From Roseicyclus mahoneyensis (GTDB lineage Bacteria > Pseudomonadota > Alphaproteobacteria > Rhodobacterales > Rhodobacteraceae): a stretch of 64,000 nt of DNA. Each line of letters opens with the position of its first letter. Within the stretch, counting starts at the first letter, position 1. Under the pieces are notes generated by a model. That model saw nothing but the letters and a program-made list of their open reading frames with translations, had not been told where the DNA came from and did no database searches. Location of the stretch: positions 62,001 through 126,000 of the forward strand of contig NZ_QGGW01000003.1 of the NCBI RefSeq assembly GCF_003148775.1. Direction: 5' to 3'. Below, piece after piece: positions 26,727 through 37,772 of this stretch. The translations under genes and the position numbers were made by a program.

Positions 26727-27137
26727 TCAGGCGGCTTCGCCCGCCGTGATCATTTCCGTCGCAAGAAAGGTGATGCAGGCCTTCCAGGCTTGCTTGACCT
26801 CGGGTCCGAAGGCCGTGCCCATGGCGCGTTCCATCGACTCGATCAGGGCTGCGCTGACCAGTGCGTAATAGCCCGGCTCCACCCGAAAGCCTTTGTGGCG
26901 TCTGCCCAGATCGCGCACCACTGGCAGCAGGGCGTCGGGATAGCGCAGACCGTTGACCACATAGGTCAGCGTCTCGACCAGCTTTTTGCGCAGGCCCTGC
27001 ATGTCCTTGGGAAACAACCCGCGCAGATGCGGGGAGACCCGGAACAGGCTTTCGTAGAAGTCTTCGGTGGTCTGGTAGGCCACGGGCACGAAGGCCTTGA
27101 ACGATGTCTCGACGAGTTCAACTTGCTTGGGCGTCAT
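26727..27137 (-). CDS. Single-domain globin
   Basis: A 136-residue single-domain globin. The proximal haem ligand is His81 in RRHKGFRV, and LFPKDMQ places Gln47 near the distal site, as in bacterial haemoglobins with a glutamine at E7. There is no FAD/NAD reductase domain, so it is not a flavohaemoprotein. Likely roles are oxygen or NO chemistry under low oxygen, inferred from the family. The ATG at 27137 has GGAGAC just upstream. It stands between a small membrane protein gene and the HlyU-family gene, all on minus. Confidence 0.88.
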   Translation of the reverse strand: MTPKQVELVETSFKAFVPVAYQTTEDFYESLFRVSPHLRGLFPKDMQGLRKKLVETLTYVVNGLRYPDALLPVVRDLGRRHKGFRVEPGYYALVSAALIESMERAMGTAFGPEVKQAWKACITFLATEMITAGEAA

Positions 27138-27226
27138 GGCGTCTCCTTTGAACGGCTATTCCCCTCAACGGTGTCATGGCGCGGAATGATAGGGGCAGGG
27201 CCTTGCCCGGGCGGGGGGAACCGGCC

Positions 27227-27460
27227 TCAGCCTGCACGCCTGCGCCCGTGTGCCAGTTTCAGGACCAGCAGCAGCCACGGCAGGCCGTGCAGCAAGAGGT
27301 CGAAAATATCGAAGGGACGGGTGAGGGTGCCCGCCGCCAGCATCTTGAGCTTCTCCCAGATGTGCGGCTCGGGCGTAAAGGGCGAAAGACCGAGGGTGAG
27401 GCACAAGATGATGAGGATGGACAGCGGCAGGCTGTCAAGGAGGCGGCGCAGGGCGGTCAT
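27227..27460 (-). CDS. Small two-helix membrane protein (often labelled RND transporter)
   Basis: A 77-residue protein with two hydrophobic segments (LPLSILIILCLTLGLSPF and FDLLLHGLPWLLLVLKLA) joined by a conserved EPHIWEKLKMLAAGTL loop. Rhodobacterales homologues are commonly annotated RND transporter, but it is far too small for that and the name should not be trusted. ATG 27460 has GGAG seven bases upstream; an in-frame extension to 27517 runs through a block of inverted repeats and is rejected. Function unknown. Confidence 0.75.
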   Translation of the reverse strand: MTALRRLLDSLPLSILIILCLTLGLSPFTPEPHIWEKLKMLAAGTLTRPFDIFDLLLHGLPWLLLVLKLAHGRRRAG

Positions 27461-27479
27461 CGCTGAGCTCCCGCAGGGC

Positions 27480-27526
27480 GGGCAGTCCTGCCCACCCTTT
27501 CTTTCGACGGTGGGCAATCCTGCCCA
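27480..27526. repeat. Pair of short GGGCA-type palindromes
   Basis: Two palindromes, GGGCAG-TC-CTGCCC (27480-27493) and TGGGCA-ATCC-TGCCCA (27511-27526), stand close together and share the core GGGCAGGAYTGCCC on minus. With the related hairpin at 27541-27559 they make a three-unit array between rpoD and the small membrane protein gene. They look like REP-type elements rather than coding sequence. Confidence 0.55.
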
Positions 27527-27540
27527 TGCGTCGCGGTGTC

Positions 27541-27559
27541 GGTGGGTAGATTGCCCACC
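27541..27559 (-). terminator. Hairpin immediately after the rpoD stop
   Basis: GGTGGG and CCCACC pair around a 7-base loop (TAGATTG), beginning one base after the rpoD stop codon. No T-run follows on minus. It is probably the 3' end structure of the dnaG-rpoD transcript and belongs to the same repeat group as the two palindromes beside it. Confidence 0.5.
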
Positions 27560-29554
<1,995 letters not shown>

Positions 29555-29636
29555 GGGCGGATGTCCTTTGGCGGTGCGTGGCGGTTACCCGGCGGGCGGT
29601 CAGACCGACGAATCTTTGCTACTGAAACTTATGTAG

Positions 29637-29655
29637 GGCGAATCACTGATTCGCC
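29637..29655. repeat. Perfect palindrome between dnaG and rpoD
   Basis: GGCGAATCA and TGATTCGCC are perfect nine-base arms around a single C, extended by TAG/CTA flanks. It begins nine bases after the dnaG stop. The one-base centre means that as RNA it would form only a slightly shorter stem. It could attenuate or process the dnaG-rpoD transcript, or be a small repeat of the same group as those after rpoD. Confidence 0.5.
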
Positions 29656-29663
29656 TAGGGCGG

Positions 29664-31604
29664 TTAGCGGCCTTTCTTCTCCCAGACGCGCGCCTCTATC
29701 AAGGCGCGCAGGCGATCGGACAGCGCGGCTGTGTCTTCGCCGACAGCGCTGCTTGCCTCGCCGCTTGCCGCGCGTCGCGCGGTCTGGCGCCGATGCACCG
29801 CGTGATTGAGGCGGCGGCCCAGCCGCATGTCGCCTTCGGGCGCGCGGTCCAGATCCTCCAGAGCCTCCGACATTTCGGACCTCATCGCGCGGTCGGCGGA
29901 ATATTTGGCGAACTCCTCGGTCAGGCACAGCGCCGCCTTGGCGGGATCAGGCGGCCCCGAGAGGATCGGCGTGATCCGCAAGTGGGCCATCCCCCGCAGG
30001 CTTTCAAGGGCATGCGCAAGGCCCGCGGCGGCACAATCGGCGCTGACCCCGTCTTCGTCCCCGGCCTGCGTGGACAGCAGCACATCGACCAGCGCCACAT
30101 GATCGGGATGGCGTGGAGCCAGCCGTTCCAGCTCCGTCTCGAAGCGCTCGATCAGGCCGGGATAGCGGCAGAGCGTGGCAAGGATCAGCATCACCCGCAG
30201 ATCATCGGCCGACAAGGCGCCCGACCCCAGCGCCGAAGACCGCGTCTCGGCCAGCGGCATCTGGGCCTCGGCAAATCCGCGGGCGCGCCATTGCCCACGG
30301 TCCCGGCCCTGCGGCGCGGTCGGGCGGAACAATGCGCGGCGCAACTCGGCCAGCGCCTCGCCGTAATGGCGGCGCAGGCCCTGATCGGGGATCTTGCCTA
30401 TGGCCTGCCGCAACCGCCCATCCAGCGCCGCGCGCCGTTCGGGGCTGTCAAAGACCTGCCCCTCGGTCTCGCGCCGCCACAGCATCCGCACCAGCGGCTC
30501 GGCGGTGTCGAGAAGCGCGCGCATCGCATCCGCGCCACGGGCCTTGATCAGGTCGTCGGGGTCTTGCCCCTCGGGCATCAGGCAAAAGCGCAGGGTCTTG
30601 CCCGGCTCCAGCATAGGCAGCGCCAGATCGACGAGGCGCAGCGCCGCGCGCAAGCCCGCCGTGTCGCCATCCAGCGCGATGATCGGCTCATCGGCGATGC
30701 GCCACATCAGGCGCAACTGATCGGCGGTGATCGCGGTGCCCAACGGGGCTACAGCGGCGCCAAAGCCCGCTTGCACCAGCGCGATCACATCCATGTAGCC
30801 TTCGGCCACGATCAGCGGCTGGCCCTTGCCCGCTGCCTCGCGCGCTGGGCCATGATTGTAGAGCGCGCGGCCCTTGTCGAAGAGCGGCGTCTCGCGGGAA
30901 TTCAGATACTTGGCACGCGCGTCGGCCGCCATCGCCCGCCCGCCGAACCCGATGCAGCGCCCGCGCGCGTCACGTATGGGAAAGATGATGCGGTCGCGGA
31001 ACGCGTCATAGGGCGCGCTGCCGTCGTCGGGCCGAGTGGCCAGCCCGGCCTCGATCACATCCTCGGCCGCGATACCCTTGGCCGTCAGCGCGCCAAACAC
31101 CCCTTGCCGTGCGGCGGGGGCAAAGCCGATCTCGAACCGCTCGAGCGTCGCCGCATCCAGCCCGCGCCGGTCAAGATAGGCGCGCGCCTCGGCTGCGGCG
31201 GCTGTTCTGAGCTGGAGGCGGAAATGCGCCACGCCAGCTTCTGTCGCGGCCGCCAGCTTGGTGGCGCGGTCGATCCTCTCGCTGGCTTGAGGGTCGCGCG
31301 CGGGCATCGGCATGCCTGCCTCGCGGGCAAGCATTTCAACCGCTTCCATGAAACCCACATTTTCGGCCTGCTGGATGAACCCCAGCGCGTCGCCCTTGGC
31401 GTGGCAGCCAAAGCAGTAGTAAAATCCCTTGCGGTCATCGACGTGGAAACTGGCGGATTTTTCCTGATGGAACGGGCAGGGCGCCCACATGTCGCCCTTG
31501 GCCTGGTTCGACTTGCGGGTGTCCCAGATGACCTTGCGCCCGACCACCTGACTGATCGAGACGCGATTGCGCAATTCATCGAGGAAACCGGGGGGAAGCG
31601 ACAT
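29664..31604 (-). CDS. dnaG: DNA primase
   Basis: A 646-residue primase that lays RNA primers at the replication fork. The N-terminal CHC2 zinc finger has Cys43, His46, Cys64 and Cys67. The TOPRIM domain follows (LIVAEGYMDVIAL, then EPIIALDGDTAG), and the C-terminal helicase-binding domain fills the last 150 residues. The ATG at 31604 (MSLPPGFLDELRNR) matches the family; the open frame running to 31745 is not needed. It heads the dnaG-rpoD unit; rpsU, the third partner in enterobacteria, is absent. Confidence 0.97.
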   Translation of the reverse strand: MSLPPGFLDELRNRVSISQVVGRKVIWDTRKSNQAKGDMWAPCPFHQEKSASFHVDDRKGFYYCFGCHAKGDALGFIQQAENVGFMEAVEMLAREAGMPMPARDPQASERIDRATKLAAATEAGVAHFRLQLRTAAAAEARAYLDRRGLDAATLERFEIGFAPAARQGVFGALTAKGIAAEDVIEAGLATRPDDGSAPYDAFRDRIIFPIRDARGRCIGFGGRAMAADARAKYLNSRETPLFDKGRALYNHGPAREAAGKGQPLIVAEGYMDVIALVQAGFGAAVAPLGTAITADQLRLMWRIADEPIIALDGDTAGLRAALRLVDLALPMLEPGKTLRFCLMPEGQDPDDLIKARGADAMRALLDTAEPLVRMLWRRETEGQVFDSPERRAALDGRLRQAIGKIPDQGLRRHYGEALAELRRALFRPTAPQGRDRGQWRARGFAEAQMPLAETRSSALGSGALSADDLRVMLILATLCRYPGLIERFETELERLAPRHPDHVALVDVLLSTQAGDEDGVSADCAAAGLAHALESLRGMAHLRITPILSGPPDPAKAALCLTEEFAKYSADRAMRSEMSEALEDLDRAPEGDMRLGRRLNHAVHRRQTARRAASGEASSAVGEDTAALSDRLRALIEARVWEKKGR

Positions 31605-31751
31605 GGGCGCAATATCGGCCTCCAGCCCCTGCCTGTCCAGATGCGCGCTGCGAAAGGCTGGGGATGAAACGCCCAAGGCTGTGCGCGGTCCGGTCGCAAT
31701 CCTGCCCAAGTTTCCCGTCATTGTTTCGCCAACCACGGGTGACACAGCGCG

Positions 31752-32162
31752 ATGATGCAGGACCTACAGCGATTTCTCGGACGCGATCAGGGCGCCGCCC
31801 GCGTTGAGGCGGTTTTCGCCGGCGTGGCGCTTGTGGTCGCGGCGGTGATGGCCGTTTTCCTTTTCGTGGCGGCCCCTGCGCCCGAGGCGGCGCCCGTGCG
31901 CAATGATCCCGTGGAAGAGGCGATGTCGCAGATGATGGGGCGCGAGATCCGGCAGTTCACGCCCCTTCAGGTGCGCTCGCGCTTTCAGACCTATCTCGAC
32001 CCCAACGAACGGACCGACAGTCAGTTGCGCAATGCCCACCGCACATGGGCGGGCCGCGTCGGCGACCCCCGCTACGACCGGCCCGATCTTGCCAATGACA
32101 TGTTCATCATGATCGACCACGCGATGCGCATCCGCGGGGTCCAGCCTCACGAGGGTCTTTAG
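31752..32162 (+). CDS. Small single-pass membrane protein, unknown
   Basis: A 136-residue protein I do not recognise. One transmembrane helix (about residues 19-42: VFAGVALVVAAVMAVFLFVA) is followed by a soluble region with FTPLQVRSRFQTYLDPNER and a histidine-containing C-terminus. The topology suggests an inner-membrane anchor with a periplasmic or cytoplasmic domain. It diverges from dnaG, and its TAG overlaps the soxG stop by four bases tail to tail. ATGs at 31752 and 31755 are both possible. Confidence 0.7.
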   Translation: MMQDLQRFLGRDQGAARVEAVFAGVALVVAAVMAVFLFVAAPAPEAAPVRNDPVEEAMSQMMGREIRQFTPLQVRSRFQTYLDPNERTDSQLRNAHRTWAGRVGDPRYDRPDLANDMFIMIDHAMRIRGVQPHEGL

Positions 32163-32716
32163 TCCCCGATCGCCGCCCGGGCCGCGACGGCGGTCATCGC
32201 GCGTGCGACCTCGTGGACGGCCGTTTCCGCCATCGAGCGGAAGACCAGCAGCTCGAAGCGGTCGCCGCCGGGGTGCAAGATCAGCGTGTGCATATGGCCC
32301 AGAAGCGTCCGCCGCGCCGATCCCGGCGGGCAGGCGGCGGGCGCAAGGTCGATGGGCACCAGCCGCGCCAGCACCGCGCGGGCGGCCGACCCCTCAAGGA
32401 TCATATGCGCCCAGCCGTCGGACTGATCGCTCAGCGCCGCGTCCCGCGACAGCTCCGGCGCGGGAGATGCGCCCATGAGGAACGCCTGATCCAGCCCGCT
32501 CCATGCGATCCGGACGCCTTGGAACGCGTGCAGGGTGCCCGGCGCGGGAAAGGGCAGGCCATGGCCCTGTTCCAAGGCATCGGACACCGCTTCCGTCTTG
32601 CCGCGAAGGGGCGCAATCGACCAGATCGGGGCAAGCGGCGCTTCGGTCAGGCGGGCGCCGGCGGTTTCCACCGGCACAAGGCCATGGGCGGGGGATTTGG
32701 CTATCAACTCAGCCAC
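32159..32716 (-). CDS. soxG: Sarcosine oxidase gamma subunit
   Basis: A 185-residue SoxG, the GcvT-related small subunit of heterotetrameric sarcosine oxidase. It begins VAELIAKSPAHGL, as in relatives, and ends with the SoxG-type FELLVFRSMAETAVHEVARAM. It contacts the alpha subunit near the folate channel. The GTG at 32716 overlaps the soxA stop by eight bases (GTGGCTGA), so it is translated by coupling. It is the last gene of the operon soxB-(secreted protein)-soxD-soxA-soxG. Confidence 0.88.
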   Translation of the reverse strand: MAELIAKSPAHGLVPVETAGARLTEAPLAPIWSIAPLRGKTEAVSDALEQGHGLPFPAPGTLHAFQGVRIAWSGLDQAFLMGASPAPELSRDAALSDQSDGWAHMILEGSAARAVLARLVPIDLAPAACPPGSARRTLLGHMHTLILHPGGDRFELLVFRSMAETAVHEVARAMTAVAARAAIGD

Positions 32717-35678
32717 GCGCGCGCCCTCCGTCTTGGTCGAAGAAGACCGGGGCGCAGACCTCGCAGGGCGTCTGGATGCCGCGTAAGTGGTCGACGAGCG
32801 TGATGGCTTCGCCCATCCGCTCCGGGCCATGGCGCAAGAACCCCAGCCCGATCATGTGCCCCAGCGTGGCCGAGGAACCGACCGAGGTGACATAGCCCTG
32901 ATCATGCGGCCGGGTGTGCGGGTCGCCCTTCGTGAAAAGCCGCGCGCCTGCGGTCAGGATGCCGCCTTGATCCACCGGCTTCAGCCCCACCAAGCGCTCG
33001 CGTCCCGGCTCCAGCAGGCCGGGGCGGGCGGCTGCGGGTTTGCCGATGTAGTCCTTTTTCGGCGACATCATCCCTTGCAACCCAAGGTCGTATGCCGTCA
33101 CCCTGCCATGCATCTCGGCATGGGTCAGGAACCCCTTTTCTAGCCTGAGCACATTCAGCGCCTCCAGCCCGTAAGCGCCGCCGCCCAGCGCCTCGGCCCG
33201 CGCCACCAGATCGCGGTAGAGCGCGTCGCCAAAGCGCGCCGGCACCGCGACCTCAAAGGCCTGTTCGCCCGAGAAGGACACGCGGAAGAGCCGCGCCTCG
33301 ATCCCGTGCACCCTCACAGCGCCGCAAGCCATGAAGGGAAAGCCCGCCGTATCAAGGGGCGTGTCGAGGATGCCGTTCAAGAGACTGCGCGCCAAGGGCC
33401 CCGCGACCGACATCTGCGCCCATTGCTCGGTGACGGAGATCACCCGCACATCCAGATCGGGCCGCAGCCCTTGGGCCACAAGCTCCAGATGCGCCATCAC
33501 CTGTCCGGCGGCGGCGGTGGTCGTGGTCATCACATAGTGATCTGGCCCCAGTCGCGCCGTGGTGCCGTCATCCATCACATGCCCGTCCTCGCGCAGCATC
33601 AGGCCATAGCGGACACGGCCGACGGGCAAGGTGGAGAAGGTGTTCGTATAGACGAAGTCCAGAAACGCCCCCGCGTCGGGCCCCTGAATGTCGATCTTGC
33701 CCAAGCTCGAGACATCGACCACGCCCACCGACTGCCGCACCATCCGCACCTCGCGGTCGCAGGCCTGTTGCCATGTCGTCTCGCCCGGCGCGGGGAAATA
33801 CGACGGGCGATACCAGAGCCCGGCCTCGATCATCGGCGCGCCCCGCGCCACCGTGGCGGCATGGCTCGTCATCTTGCGTTCGGGGGCAAAGCCGTGCCCT
33901 TCGCCGCCCGCACCCAAGGCGCCCATGGTCAGCGGCACAAACGGCGGCCGATAGGTCGTCGTGCCGGTCGCGGAAATGCTGCGCCCGGTCGCGTCGGCCA
34001 GGATCGCCAAGGCCCCGATGTTGGACGACTTGCCCTGATCGGGCGCCATGCCCTGGGTGGTGTAGCGCTTCATGTGCTCGACCGAGGCAAAGCCCTCCTG
34101 GGCGGATTGCGCGACATCCTTGGTGGTCACGTCATTGGCCAGGTCGAGCCAGGCGCGCCCCTTGGCCTGGACCTGCCACAGCGCCACGCCGTTCCCGGCC
34201 TCCTCCCCCGCCTGCGGCACGGGCACCCCGGGATCGGCCAGACCAAGCACCGCGATGGCGCGCAGGGCGGTGGTATGGCCGTCGCGCAGGCAGCCACCTG
34301 TCGACAGCGTGCCGTTGCAGGCCCCTGCCGGGTGCAGTCCCGGCACCGCGTCCTGCGCAGGGACGAACATGGCAGCCTCAGCGTTCCAGACCGGACGCGC
34401 GCCCAGATGGCAGGTCAGATGCAGGGTCGGGTTCCAGCCGCCCGACAGCGCAAGCAGGTCGGTCTCGATCCGCTGCTGCGACCCGCCCTGTCGCACGGTG
34501 ATCTCGCGCAGGCCGTGGCGTCCGCGCGTATCGATGACCTCCGCGCCGGCGATCAGACGATAATCGCCCTGCGCGCGCGCCTCGGGACGCGGGTCGATCA
34601 CCGTGCAGCGCCGTATGGCTTGGGCGATCTCGGGCCGCGCGATCAGCCCGGCGATGACCCGGTGCGCATCGTCATTGGTCACGAAAAAGCTGGGCGTTCG
34701 TCCGCACAGGACACCGAAGCCGTCAACGTAGCGCATGAAGGCTGACAGCATCATGATGCCGGGACGGTCATTGTTGGGAAAGGCGATGGGCCGTTCCAGC
34801 GCGCCGGTCGCCAGCACCGTCTGTCGCGCCCGGATGCGCCAGAACGTCTCACGCGGGAGGTCGGGATGCGCATCGGGTGACAGATGCAGCCCGGTGCGTT
34901 CCAGCGCGCCATAGCTGCCGCCGTCATAGATGCCCGTTACTGTCGTGCGGGTCATGATCCGGACGTTTGGCATCGCCTGAAGCGCGTTCAGGTAGAAAAA
35001 GGCGAAATCCTCGGGCGAGAAATGGGTGATGCCCTGTGCATCCCGGATCGGGTCGTCGAAGTGCCGGTGCCGGTTGTGCAGGGACATGTTTTCATCGACG
35101 AGCAGCACATCCGCCCCGGCCCTCGCGGCGACATAGGCTGCCATGATGCCGGTGATGCCCGCGCCGATCACCAGCACGTCGCAATGGGCAAAGGCCTTTT
35201 CCGACCGCGCGCCCCCATGGTCATGCGACAACGCGCCCAGACCGGCCGCGCGGCGGATCACCGGCTCGTAGACCCTTTCCCAGAAGCTGCGGGGCCACAT
35301 GAAGGTCTTGTAGTAGAACCCCGCGCCCAGAAACGGATGCAGCAGATCATTGACCGCCAGAAGATCGCGCTGCAGCGGGCCGATGTGGTTCTGGCTGCGC
35401 ACCTCCAGGCCGTCGTGGATTTCTTGCAGGGTGGCCCGCACGTTGGGCATCTGATCCGCGCCGGAGCCGATGGTGACCAGCGCGTTCGGCTCCTCCGATC
35501 CGGCGGTGAAGATGCCGCGCGGCCGGTGATACTTGAACGACCGCCCGACCAGCCTGATACCCTTGGCCAGAAGGGCCGCCGCCACGGTATCGCCCCTGTA
35601 GCCCTCGATCGGCTGGCCGTTGAAGGTGAAGACGATCCTTTCCGCCGGATCGCCGCGCCAGTTCGTGTCGATCCTCAT
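32709..35678 (-). CDS. soxA: Sarcosine oxidase alpha subunit
   Basis: A 989-residue SoxA. The N-terminal part carries the 2Fe-2S-like fold seen in this family (RIVFTFNGQPIEGYRGDT). The NAD-binding Rossmann part starts at VLVIGAGITG (168-177). The C-terminal third is a GcvT-like tetrahydrofolate domain (VRMVRQSVGVVDVSSLGKID, then LEKGFLTHAEM). With SoxB it passes the formaldehyde released from sarcosine to folate as 5,10-methylene-THF. The ATG at 35678 overlaps the soxD stop as ATGA. A longer open frame to 35834 crosses soxD and is rejected. Confidence 0.95.
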   Translation of the reverse strand: MRIDTNWRGDPAERIVFTFNGQPIEGYRGDTVAAALLAKGIRLVGRSFKYHRPRGIFTAGSEEPNALVTIGSGADQMPNVRATLQEIHDGLEVRSQNHIGPLQRDLLAVNDLLHPFLGAGFYYKTFMWPRSFWERVYEPVIRRAAGLGALSHDHGGARSEKAFAHCDVLVIGAGITGIMAAYVAARAGADVLLVDENMSLHNRHRHFDDPIRDAQGITHFSPEDFAFFYLNALQAMPNVRIMTRTTVTGIYDGGSYGALERTGLHLSPDAHPDLPRETFWRIRARQTVLATGALERPIAFPNNDRPGIMMLSAFMRYVDGFGVLCGRTPSFFVTNDDAHRVIAGLIARPEIAQAIRRCTVIDPRPEARAQGDYRLIAGAEVIDTRGRHGLREITVRQGGSQQRIETDLLALSGGWNPTLHLTCHLGARPVWNAEAAMFVPAQDAVPGLHPAGACNGTLSTGGCLRDGHTTALRAIAVLGLADPGVPVPQAGEEAGNGVALWQVQAKGRAWLDLANDVTTKDVAQSAQEGFASVEHMKRYTTQGMAPDQGKSSNIGALAILADATGRSISATGTTTYRPPFVPLTMGALGAGGEGHGFAPERKMTSHAATVARGAPMIEAGLWYRPSYFPAPGETTWQQACDREVRMVRQSVGVVDVSSLGKIDIQGPDAGAFLDFVYTNTFSTLPVGRVRYGLMLREDGHVMDDGTTARLGPDHYVMTTTTAAAGQVMAHLELVAQGLRPDLDVRVISVTEQWAQMSVAGPLARSLLNGILDTPLDTAGFPFMACGAVRVHGIEARLFRVSFSGEQAFEVAVPARFGDALYRDLVARAEALGGGAYGLEALNVLRLEKGFLTHAEMHGRVTAYDLGLQGMMSPKKDYIGKPAAARPGLLEPGRERLVGLKPVDQGGILTAGARLFTKGDPHTRPHDQGYVTSVGSSATLGHMIGLGFLRHGPERMGEAITLVDHLRGIQTPCEVCAPVFFDQDGGRARG

Positions 35679-35941
35679 CTTGCGGCGACCTCCCCGGCAA
35701 GGCGCGCGCCGGTGACGGCATGGGTGACGGTGTTGCGTTCCACCACCAGCCAGGCCGTGCAGCCCGCATTGTGGTGCCACAGCTCGCGCGTGGGACCGGC
35801 CGGGTTGTCGCGCAGATGCAGGTAGGCATCCCAAGCCTCGGGCGGCGCGTCGGCCTGCGGGCGGGCCAGCGTCACCGCGTGCCCCTTGCAGGTAAACTCG
35901 CGGCTGTCGCGCGGGCCGCAGACGGGGCAGGGGATCAGCAT
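35675..35941 (-). CDS. soxD: Sarcosine oxidase delta subunit
   Basis: An 88-residue SoxD, the zinc-binding small subunit. Cys5 and Cys8 (CPVC), His56/His57 and Cys61 (WHHNAGC) match the zinc site, and ELWHHNAGCTAWLVVERNT is a family hallmark. Its stop overlaps the soxA start. It begins 10 bases after the secreted protein gene that separates it from soxB. Confidence 0.93.
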   Translation of the reverse strand: MLIPCPVCGPRDSREFTCKGHAVTLARPQADAPPEAWDAYLHLRDNPAGPTRELWHHNAGCTAWLVVERNTVTHAVTGARLAGEVAAR

Positions 35942-35951
35942 GCCTGTCGCC

Positions 35952-36449
35952 TCAGTTGCGCGCGCAGGCAGCGTCTGGGCTGCGAAACAGGCGGTAGGTC
36001 GTGCGCCGTCCCGGCCCTTCGGACAAGTCCGAGATGAACAGCGCCTCGCCCGAACAGCCTTCTGTCGTGACCCGCATGCCCGTTGTGGTGATCTCGATCA
36101 TGTCGCCCTGCACCCGCGTCACCTCGAACCCGCCGCCGTCACACTCGACCTGACAGCGCAGGCGACTGCCGCAAAACCCGCCTTCCTCCAGCACAAGCCC
36201 GCCCAGCCCGTCGCGCCCGGCATGGCCCTGACCCGCCATAAGGGCGGCGAGGGTGAAATAGGCACTGCTGCCGCCGTCGCTGCGCAGGTCCAGCCACATC
36301 GCCGCGACCACCTGATCGGGTTGGCCGACCAGATGGGCCGCGGAATAAGCGCGGGTGAAGCAGCCCAGCGGCACGCTGTCCGCAGCCACCGGCGTCGCCG
36401 CCAGCGTCAGGCTAATGCAGATTATGCTGAGAGCCGGTGCCTTCTTCAT
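35952..36449 (-). CDS. Secreted protein of unknown function inside the sox operon
   Basis: A 165-residue protein with a Sec signal peptide (MKKAPALSIICISLTLAATPVAADS) and about five cysteines in the mature part (CFTRAY, CGSRLRCQVEC and CSGEAL, DAACARN), suggesting disulfides in the periplasm. I do not recognise a family. It overlaps the 3' end of soxB by 38 bases and stops 10 bases before soxD, so it is co-translated in the middle of an operon for a cytoplasmic enzyme. That position suggests conservation or recent insertion; comparison with other sox operons would tell which. Confidence 0.78.
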   Translation of the reverse strand: MKKAPALSIICISLTLAATPVAADSVPLGCFTRAYSAAHLVGQPDQVVAAMWLDLRSDGGSSAYFTLAALMAGQGHAGRDGLGGLVLEEGGFCGSRLRCQVECDGGGFEVTRVQGDMIEITTTGMRVTTEGCSGEALFISDLSEGPGRRTTYRLFRSPDAACARN

Positions 36450-37665
36450 CCATCAATCCCCTGCCAGTTTCAAATCGATCAAGCCGAAAGGCGCTTGCGG
36501 CCTTATGCGGGCGGTCGGTGGCGATCAGATGGGCAAAACAGTTGCCCGATCCCGGCACCGCCTTGAACCCGCCATAGCACCAGCCGCAGTTCAGATAGAG
36601 CCCCTCGACCGGAGCCTTGTCGATGATGGGCGAGCCATCGGGCGACATGTCCATGATGCCCCCCCAGCTGCGCAGCATCCGCGCGCGGCCGATCATCGGC
36701 ATCAGAGTCATGCCCGCCTCGGCCACATGTTCGGCCATGGGCAGATTGCCCCGTGCGGCATAGCTGGCATAGAAATCCAGATCGCCGCCAAAGACGAGGC
36801 CACCCTTGTCGGACTGGCTGATGTAGAAATGCCCCATCCCGTAGCTGATCACATGGTTGATCACTGGCTTAAGCCCCTCGGTCACGAAGGCCTGTAGCAC
36901 ATGGCTCTCGATCGGCAGGCGCAGGCCGGCCATGGCGGCGACCTGGCTTGACCGGCCCGCGACCACGATCGCCACCTTTTTCGCCCGGATCGCGCCGCGC
37001 GTCGTCTGCACGCCCGTGACGCGCCCGCCTGCGATGTCGATCCCCGTGACCTCGCAATTCTGGATCAGATCGACGCCCCGCCGGTCCGCTGCCCGCGCAT
37101 AGCCCCAGGCGACTGCATCATGTCGCGCCGTGCCGCCGCGCGGGTGGTAAAGCCCGCCGTAGATCGGAAAGCGCGTCTGCTCGTAATCGAGATAGGGCAG
37201 CAGCTTGCGGCACCCCTCGCGGTCGAGCAAGATCGCGTCATCGCCCTGATTGATCATCATGTTGCCGCGCCGCACGAAGGCGTCGCGCTGGCCGTCGGAA
37301 TGGAACAGGTTGATCAGCCCGCGCTGGGAATGCATCACGTTGTAGTTGAGGTCGGCCTCCAGCCCCTCCCAAAGTCTCAGCGAGTGGGAATAGAACTGCG
37401 AATTGCCCTCGAGCAGGTAGTTGGCGCGCACGATGGTGGTGTTGCGCCCTACGCTGCCCCCGCCCAGATAGCCCTTTTCAAGCACGGCAACATTGGTCAG
37501 CCCATGCTCTTTCGCCAGATAATGCGCGGTCGACAGGCCATGGCCGCCGCCGCCGATGATGACGATGTCATAGGCCTCTTTCGGCGCGGGGTCGCGCCAC
37601 GCCGGGCGCCAGCCGCGATTGCCGGTGATCCCTTGTGCCAGCACCTGCCAGCCTGAATAGCGCAT
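36412..37665 (-). CDS. soxB: Sarcosine oxidase beta subunit
   Basis: A 417-residue SoxB, the catalytic FAD subunit of heterotetrameric sarcosine oxidase, which demethylates sarcosine to glycine with release of H2O2. The dinucleotide motif is IIGGGGHGLS (37-45). His174 in YHPRGGTARHD sits where relatives bind FMN covalently. The N-terminal YSGWQVLAQGITGNRGWRPAWR is typical of SoxB. First gene of the operon, preceded by a 107-base gap with no gene. Sarcosine arises from choline and glycine betaine, common marine osmolytes. Confidence 0.95.
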   Translation of the reverse strand: MRYSGWQVLAQGITGNRGWRPAWRDPAPKEAYDIVIIGGGGHGLSTAHYLAKEHGLTNVAVLEKGYLGGGSVGRNTTIVRANYLLEGNSQFYSHSLRLWEGLEADLNYNVMHSQRGLINLFHSDGQRDAFVRRGNMMINQGDDAILLDREGCRKLLPYLDYEQTRFPIYGGLYHPRGGTARHDAVAWGYARAADRRGVDLIQNCEVTGIDIAGGRVTGVQTTRGAIRAKKVAIVVAGRSSQVAAMAGLRLPIESHVLQAFVTEGLKPVINHVISYGMGHFYISQSDKGGLVFGGDLDFYASYAARGNLPMAEHVAEAGMTLMPMIGRARMLRSWGGIMDMSPDGSPIIDKAPVEGLYLNCGWCYGGFKAVPGSGNCFAHLIATDRPHKAASAFRLDRFETGRGLMDEEGTGSQHNLH

Positions 37666-37772
37666 GCTTGTTTCCGATGCGGCCCAGAGCCCCCGCCACT
37701 ATCGGATGGCCCCTGCGCAAAGGAAAGCCTGCGCGCGACACCGCAAGGGTCACGCGCGACCGATGATCCGAC

